The notes beneath the pieces are model-generated. The model did no database searches. It had not been told where the DNA came from and worked only from the letters and a program-made list of their open reading frames with translations. From the NCBI RefSeq assembly GCF_004765605.1, contig NZ_SRLC01000002.1:992001-1056000 (forward strand): DNA of 64,000 bases, in the 5' to 3' direction. Below, piece after piece: positions 60,584 to 64,000 of this stretch. Within the stretch, counting starts at the first letter, position 1. Each line of letters starts with the position of its first letter. This stretch comes from Hymenobacter aquaticus (GTDB lineage: Bacteria; Bacteroidota; Bacteroidia; Cytophagales; Hymenobacteraceae). The position numbers and the translations under genes are program-made.

Positions 60584-60770
60584 TGTCAGTTGTTAGTTGT
60601 CCGTTGATGGTTGTCTGTCATCCTGAGCCCAGCGAAGGACCTTCTGGGATAAGAACGACCAGCGTAACAACGACTTGTTCAGGCGTGGTAAGGTCCTTCG
60701 CTGGGCTCAGGATGACAGACGGCTAATAACCAACAACTAACAACTAGCAACAATCAACAATCAACTAGGC
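60584..60770. repeat. Inverted TTGTTAGTTG word arrays around palindrome copy D
   Basis: The left arm GTCAGTTGTTAGTTGTCCG (60584-60612) and right arm AACCAACAACTAACAACTAG followed by CAACAATCAACA (60721-60768) are complementary word runs, with copy D between them. It lies in the divergent gap of the S9 peptidase and LysR genes. The same word occurs at 4066-4194. Confidence 0.65.
60613..60720. repeat. Dispersed palindrome, copy D, perfect 31-bp arms
   Basis: Left arm begins GTCTGTCATCCTGAGCCCAG and ends GCGAAGGACCTT (60613-60643); the right arm (60690-60720) is its exact complement, ending GGCTCAGGATGACAGAC. The 46-bp centre shows no strong second symmetry. GTCATCCTG ends are shared with copy B. 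Confidence 0.85.
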
Positions 60771-60771
60771 T

Positions 60772-60779
60772 TACCTTGC
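60772..60779 (+). promoter_or_regulatory. -7-like box TACCTTGC, leaderless, for the LysR gene
   Basis: TACCTTGC ending 4 bp before ATG 60784. Confidence 0.5.
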
Positions 60780-60783
60780 GCCC

Positions 60784-61686
60784 ATGCCCGATTTTCGTCT
60801 TCGCGTCTTTCAGTCGGTGGCCCGCCATCTGAGCTTCACCAAAGCCGCCCAGGAGCTGTTCATCACCCAGCCCGCCATTACCAAGCACATCCGGGAGCTG
60901 GAGCGCAGCTACGCCCAGCGGCTGTTTGAGCGGCGCGGCAACCGCGTCACGCTCACCGAAGCCGGCCGCCTGCTCCTGACCCACGCCGACGCCGTCGAAA
61001 GCCTGCACCAGCAGCTCACCGACCAGCTCCACGGCCTGCACGCCGAAGCCGCCGGCCGCCTGCGCCTGGGGGCCAGCACCACGCTGGCCCAGTACGTGCT
61101 GCCGCCCATTCTGCCCGGCTTCCAGGCCCGCTTTCCCCACATCGAGCTGACGCTCTACAACGGCAACTCCGAGCAGATTGCCGAGTCGCTGCTCCACGGC
61201 CACATCGACCTGGGTTTCGTGGAAGGACAGGTGAAAAACCGCGACCTGCACTACGAGCCCCTGCTCGACGACGAGCTGGTGGCCGTGCGCCGCGCCACCC
61301 CGGCGGGCCCGCCCCCCGCCCCCCTGCCCCTGATTGAGGCCCTGCGCCACCCGCTGGTGCTGCGGGAGCGGGGCTCGGGCACGCTGGAAGTGCTGGAATT
61401 TGCCCTGCGCACCCACAAAGTCAAGCTCTCCGACCTGAAGGTGGCCCTGTACCTGGATAATACCGAGGCCATCAAGTCGTATCTGGAAGCGGCGGCCGAC
61501 TGCCTGGGCTTCGTGTCGAAGCAGGCGCTGAAGAAGGACATTGAGGCCGGCCGGCTCGAAATAGTGCCGGTGCAGAACCTCACGCTGGCCCGGCAGTTTG
61601 AGGCCGTATGGTTGCAGGGGCAGCCGCTGGCAGCCCCGGCAAGGCGGTTTTTGCTGTACGCCCAACAGGCCTTCAGTCAGTCGTAG
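60784..61686 (+). CDS. LysR family transcriptional regulator
   Basis: 300 residues. The N-terminal winged helix is SVARHLSFTKAAQELFITQPAITKHIRELE followed by YAQRLFERRGNRVTLTEAG. The effector domain has two alpha/beta lobes from about residue 90 (GRLRLGASTTLAQYVLPPILPGFQ) with VTLYNGNSEQI-type strands and the C-terminal lobe near 165-260. It is the usual size for the family. Divergent from the S9 peptidase and followed by the YeiH gene 93 bp downstream, which it probably controls, as YeiE-YeiH pairs do elsewhere. Confidence 0.93.
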   Translation: MPDFRLRVFQSVARHLSFTKAAQELFITQPAITKHIRELERSYAQRLFERRGNRVTLTEAGRLLLTHADAVESLHQQLTDQLHGLHAEAAGRLRLGASTTLAQYVLPPILPGFQARFPHIELTLYNGNSEQIAESLLHGHIDLGFVEGQVKNRDLHYEPLLDDELVAVRRATPAGPPPAPLPLIEALRHPLVLRERGSGTLEVLEFALRTHKVKLSDLKVALYLDNTEAIKSYLEAAADCLGFVSKQALKKDIEAGRLEIVPVQNLTLARQFEAVWLQGQPLAAPARRFLLYAQQAFSQS

Positions 61687-61690
61687 TATA

Positions 61691-61725
61691 ACCTGAGGTA
61701 ATACTCCATAATCATTTTTGATTAT
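61691..61725. promoter_or_regulatory. Candidate LysR operator between lysR and the YeiH-type gene
   Basis: Two dyads: ACCTGAGGT (61691-61699, inside TAACCTGAGGTAAT) and ATAATCA-TTTT-TGATTAT (61708-61725). The second has the T-N11-A type of a LysR box. Both are upstream of the -7 box at 61746. Confidence 0.5.
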
Positions 61726-61745
61726 CGAAGCGGGTAGGGGAAGCG

Positions 61746-61753
61746 TACTTTTG
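61746..61753 (+). promoter_or_regulatory. -7 box TACTTTTG for the YeiH-type gene
   Basis: Exact TAnnTTTG, 26 bp before ATG 61780 and downstream of the dyads. Confidence 0.6.
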
Positions 61754-61779
61754 GGGTAGTTATTGCTCCCGCCCCACCC

Positions 61780-62805
61780 ATGAAAGTTTCCCACCACCCC
61801 GCCCCGCAACTGTCCTCCCCGGAAGCGGCGCACAGTGCGTTTGCCGCCTTTTTGCGGCATCCGCTGCCGGCTTTTCCGTCTCTCACCCCGCAGCGCCTGC
61901 TGTTTGCCCTGGCCCTGCTCGTGTGCGTGTCGCCGCTGGGCTCCCCGCCGCTGGCGCTGCTGCTGGGGCTGCTCGTGGCCCTGGTGATTGGCAACCCGTT
62001 TCAGGCCCAGAGCCGGCGTATTACGGGCAAGCTGCTGCAGTGGTCGGTCATTGGGCTGGGCTTTGGCATGAACGCCCACGCGGCGGTGCAGGCCGGGCAG
62101 GAGGGCATTCTGTTCACGGTGGCTTCCATTGCCGGCACGCTCACGCTGGGCTACTTCGTGGGCCGCTGGCTGCGTCTCGACCGGAAAACGTCCCACCTGA
62201 TTGCCAGCGGCACGGCCATTTGCGGGGGCAGCGCCATTGCCGCCGTGGGCCCGGTTATCAAGGCCGACGAGTCGCAGATGTCGGTGGCGCTGGGCGCGGT
62301 GTTTATCCTGAACTCGGTGGCGTTGTTCGTCTTTCCGCAGCTGGGCCACGCCCTGCACATGAGCCAGAACCAGTTTGGCCTCTGGTGCGCCATTGCCATT
62401 CACGATACCAGCTCGGTGGTGGGCACGGCCAGCCACTACGGCGACCAGGCCCTGCAGATTGCCACCACCGTGAAGCTGGCCCGCGCCCTCTGGATTATCC
62501 CGGTGGCCCTGGGCACGGCGTTCCTGTTCAAAACGCCCGGCGCGAAAGTCAAGCTGCCCTACTTCATTCTGGGCTTTATCGGGGCCATGCTGCTCAATAC
62601 CTACGTGCCGGCGCTGACGCCCCTGGCCCCGGTGGCGGTGAAGCTGGCCAAGGTGGGCCTCACCCTGACGCTGTTCCTGATTGGGGCCGGGCTGTCGGCC
62701 CAGGTGCTGCGCTCGGTGGGGATGCGGCCCTTCGTGCAGGCCGTGCTGCTGTGGCTCACTATTTCGGCCGCCTCGCTCTACGCCATTCTGCACACGGTAA
62801 GCTAA
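61780..62805 (+). CDS. YeiH / UPF0324 family membrane protein (putative sulfate exporter family)
   Basis: 341 residues with about ten hydrophobic segments, such as LLFALALLVCVSPLGSPPL, LLQWSVIGLGFGMNAHA, FTVASIAGTLTLGYFVG and TLTLFLIGAGLSAQVL. Family blocks: SHLIASGTAICGGSAIAAVGPVI near residue 145-165 and FGLWCAIAIHDTSSVVGTA near 200-220. It is 93 bp downstream of the LysR gene, an arrangement conserved in other bacteria. The substrate is not known with certainty. Its stop lies 16 bp before array 2. Confidence 0.9.
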   Translation: MKVSHHPAPQLSSPEAAHSAFAAFLRHPLPAFPSLTPQRLLFALALLVCVSPLGSPPLALLLGLLVALVIGNPFQAQSRRITGKLLQWSVIGLGFGMNAHAAVQAGQEGILFTVASIAGTLTLGYFVGRWLRLDRKTSHLIASGTAICGGSAIAAVGPVIKADESQMSVALGAVFILNSVALFVFPQLGHALHMSQNQFGLWCAIAIHDTSSVVGTASHYGDQALQIATTVKLARALWIIPVALGTAFLFKTPGAKVKLPYFILGFIGAMLLNTYVPALTPLAPVAVKLAKVGLTLTLFLIGAGLSAQVLRSVGMRPFVQAVLLWLTISAASLYAILHTVS

Positions 62806-62821
62806 GCCCCAAAAAATCCGC

Positions 62822-63052
62822 GCGGCTGTAAGTCGTGACCCTGCGACTCACAGCCGCGCCCTTGCGACTTCCGGTCGCGGTATTGCGACTCACAGTCGCA
62901 ACCTTGCGACTCCGAGCTGCGCCTCTGCGACTCACAGTCGCGGTATTGCGACTCCTAGTCGCGACACTGCGACTCGAAGACGCGACGTTGCGACTGTGAG
63001 TCGCGGCATTGCGGCTTGGAGTCGCAATACCGCGACTCGGAGTCGCGAAGCA
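62822..63052. repeat. Palindrome array 2: eleven GCGACTnnnAGTCGC units at an exact 21-bp period
   Basis: Units of 15 bp start at 62822, 62843, 62864, 62885, 62906, 62927, 62948, 62969, 62990, 63011 and 63032. Every step is 21 bp, with 6-bp linkers. Arms GCGACT/AGTCGC are conserved; the three loop bases vary (GTA, CAC, TCC, CAC, CCG, CAC, CCT, CGA, GTG, TGG, CGG), as do the linkers (GGTATT, GGCATT, AACCTT, GACGTT). Units at 62822, 62864 and 63011 carry changes that still pair as G-U on the plus strand; those at 62843, 62906 and 62969 contain a mismatch. Because arms face each other across both loop and linker, dyads recur every 10.5 bp. The array lies 16 bp after the YeiH-type stop and ahead of a convergent small gene. 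It codes for nothing that I can support. Confidence 0.97.
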
Positions 63053-63083
63053 ATCTGGCGCTGTCGGCTTGGGCCATGAAGCG

Positions 63084-63119
63084 AAAAGAGGCCGTTCCTT
63101 GGTAGGAATGGCCTCTTTT
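63084..63119. terminator. Bidirectional terminator between array 2 and the small minus gene
   Basis: AAAAGAGGCCGTTCC and GGAATGGCCTCTTTT around TTGGTA; one G-T step in the stem. T/A tails in both directions. Confidence 0.85.
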
Positions 63120-63138
63120 CGGTTTGCTGCCGGATAGC

Positions 63139-63351
63139 CTACTTGTCGTCGGATTTCTTACGGCCCGAGCCACTTTGCTTGCCGCCGCCGTCGTGCTTGT
63201 TGACGGTGGCCCAGGCCCGGCGCTCGGCCTCGTCTTCCGGGAGGCCGCGCTTTTCGTAGCCTTCTTCGATATGTGCCGCCTGCCGCTTTTGCTTGTCGGG
63301 GTAGGCCGATTTGTCTGCTCCGGGCAGGCTTGAAAAGTCGTTAGGTGGCAG
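63139..63351 (-). CDS. Small 'plasmid stabilization'-type protein with no ATG start
   Basis: Reading back from TAG at 63141-63139, the frame gives DKSAYPDKQKRQAAHIEEGY, then EKRGLPEDEAERRAWATVN and KHDGGGKQSGSGRKKSDDK. This closely resembles the small basic family annotated 'plasmid stabilization protein' in many bacteria (usual length about 60-75 aa). The frame is open only to a TGA at 63372-63370, and no ATG, GTG or TTG occurs before the conserved part. The start given (a CTG at 63351) is a guess. Either a non-standard start is used or the 5' end is lost. Its role is unproven; the family name is historical. Confidence 0.6.
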   Translation of the reverse strand: MPPNDFSSLPGADKSAYPDKQKRQAAHIEEGYEKRGLPEDEAERRAWATVNKHDGGGKQSGSGRKKSDDK

Positions 63352-63442
63352 AAAGAGCGGTCTGGGGGCTCAAAACCCCATACGCGGCCCCCGTGGGGGT
63401 GTTATGTCGAGCTTGGCGGCAGGGGAGTTGCGCCGGGCTACC

Positions 63443-63450
63443 TATCTTCG
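63443..63450 (+). promoter_or_regulatory. -7-like box TATCTTCG
   Basis: One base from TAnnTTTG, 29 bp before ATG 63480. Confidence 0.4.
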
Positions 63451-63479
63451 CCCATCCATTTCCGCCAATTCTTGCCGCC

Positions 63480-63728
63480 ATGCGCCAGCTCGCCGACATT
63501 CCGCATCCGGATGCCAAAATCACGCTCTTTTCCTGGAACGGGAAATACCTCATCAAGCTGGAAAAAGGCCCTTTCGAGCAAACCTACAAGGTGAGCGAAA
63601 TGGACGTGACCAGCGAGGCCGACGTGCGCCTGCTGCTCGACGAGGAGTTCATTGCCGCCGCCGTGCTGCGCTTCACCCAGATGCGCCACGATTTGCAGGC
63701 GGCCTTCGAGCGGCACGATATTTATTAA
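63480..63728 (+). CDS. Small conserved-looking hypothetical protein
   Basis: 82 residues from ATG 63480 (MRQLADIPHPDAKITLF). It begins with strands ITLFSWNGKYLIKLE and FEQTYKVSEMDV and ends with a helix LLLDEEFIAAAVLRFTQMRHDLQAAFERH. Compact, soluble and acidic; no family recognised. The longer in-frame reading from 63345 overlaps the small minus-strand gene and was rejected. A signal-peptide protein follows after 51 bp. Confidence 0.65.
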   Translation: MRQLADIPHPDAKITLFSWNGKYLIKLEKGPFEQTYKVSEMDVTSEADVRLLLDEEFIAAAVLRFTQMRHDLQAAFERHDIY

Positions 63729-63779
63729 CCGCAGCCCACGCTGCTTTTGCCTTCTGACTTATTCCCGATTCTTTCGACC

Positions 63780-64000
63780 ATGAAATTCCTTGTTTCCACC
63801 CTGTTGCTGGCGGCCTGTTTCAGCCTCGTGACGCCCAAAGCCAGCGCCCAGCTCTACGAAGCCCGCACCAGCACCGTCAACTTCGAGAAGAAGGAGCGCG
63901 ACGCGGTGAAGGTGCAGGTGGAAGGCACCGCCGCCTGGACCCGCGACTTCTGGCAGAGCTGGCTGAAAGACACCTACAACATCCGCCTCAAGGGCGACGG
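63780..64000 (+). CDS. Exported hypothetical protein (truncated by window end)
   Basis: From ATG 63780 the visible 73 residues hold a signal peptide (MKFLVSTLLLAACFSLVTPKASAQ) and the start of a mature domain, YEARTSTVNFEKKERDAVKV, then VEGTAAWTRDFWQSWLKDTY. No stop in the window. No family recognised. Confidence 0.7.
   Translation, partial: MKFLVSTLLLAACFSLVTPKASAQLYEARTSTVNFEKKERDAVKVQVEGTAAWTRDFWQSWLKDTYNIRLKGD

Noticed and set aside
62822..63052. CRISPR array or minisatellite inside a gene
   Set aside because: Linkers are 6 bp only and no plausible reading frame spans the array; it is a palindrome array.
63084..63119. Twelfth unit of array 2
   Set aside because: It is a different stem with a terminator layout and is out of the 21-bp phase.

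Overview
The window looks like a chromosomal segment of a high-GC Bacteroidota, most likely Cytophagales and close to Hymenobacter. Four things point there: C-terminal type IX secretion sorting domains on two secreted repeat proteins (17114-18832 and 26516-28000), a TonB-dependent receptor with a TonB-like partner, -7 promoter boxes of the Bacteroidota type TAnnTTTG (often only 4-35 nt before the ATG), and poor Shine-Dalgarno sites. No rRNA, tRNA, phage, insertion sequence, cas gene or other obvious mobile element was seen. Genus and species are inferred from style and were not tested.

Layout. 1-13 kb: the 5' part of a GH13 alpha-amylase, an exported L,D-transpeptidase, a malate/lactate-type dehydrogenase, a Ppx/GppA phosphatase, an RlmI-like methyltransferase, DinB, dapF, a GNAT acetyltransferase, a glycosyltransferase plus UDP-galactopyranose mutase pair, an exported amidohydrolase and YceI. 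13-25 kb: secA, a T9SS-exported beta-repeat protein, deoC with an overlapping SPOR-like lipoprotein, an M20 amidohydrolase, a DUF2490 outer-membrane protein, Hsp20 and HtrA. 25-34 kb: an unrecognised helical protein, palindrome array 1, an RCC1-type T9SS protein, an ALDH7-type dehydrogenase, and an ECF sigma / membrane anti-sigma-like / DUF4097-like operon. 34-42 kb: an envelope cluster with a TPR+MORN protein, a DUF3857-transglutaminase protein, and a paralogue of it without catalytic residues. 42-55 kb: a DisA-like nucleotide-cyclase domain protein, a double TonB_C protein, a RidA protein, a TonB-dependent receptor, a membrane-anchored MutS-like ATPase, a bestrophin and a FUSC protein. 54-64 kb: a 7TMR-DISM histidine kinase and its NarL-type regulator, an S9 peptidase, a LysR / YeiH pair, palindrome array 2, a small 'plasmid stabilization'-type gene with no ATG, and two further genes, the last cut by the window end.

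The most unusual content is non-coding. Two arrays of short palindromes, array 1 (26268-26491) and array 2 (62822-63052), have unrelated sequences but the same geometry. Dyad centres recur at exactly 21 bp, about two turns of B-DNA, without a single slip. Arms are conserved or change in a compensatory way, while loops and linkers vary. Both arrays fill the gap between two convergent genes, starting within 20 bp of a stop codon. They are not CRISPR arrays. In addition, four dispersed imperfect palindromes of about 90-165 bp with GTCAT...ATGAC ends occur between genes. Two of these are nested inside larger inverted blocks of degenerate short tandem words, and two further blocks of that kind occur alone.

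Most genes are ordinary housekeeping, envelope or export functions. Clear functional units are the sigma/anti-sigma/DUF4097 operon, the TPR-MORN/DUF3857 cluster, the histidine kinase/response regulator pair, the LysR-YeiH pair and the glycosyltransferase-glf pair. All calls come from reading sequence and motifs; no database search was run.
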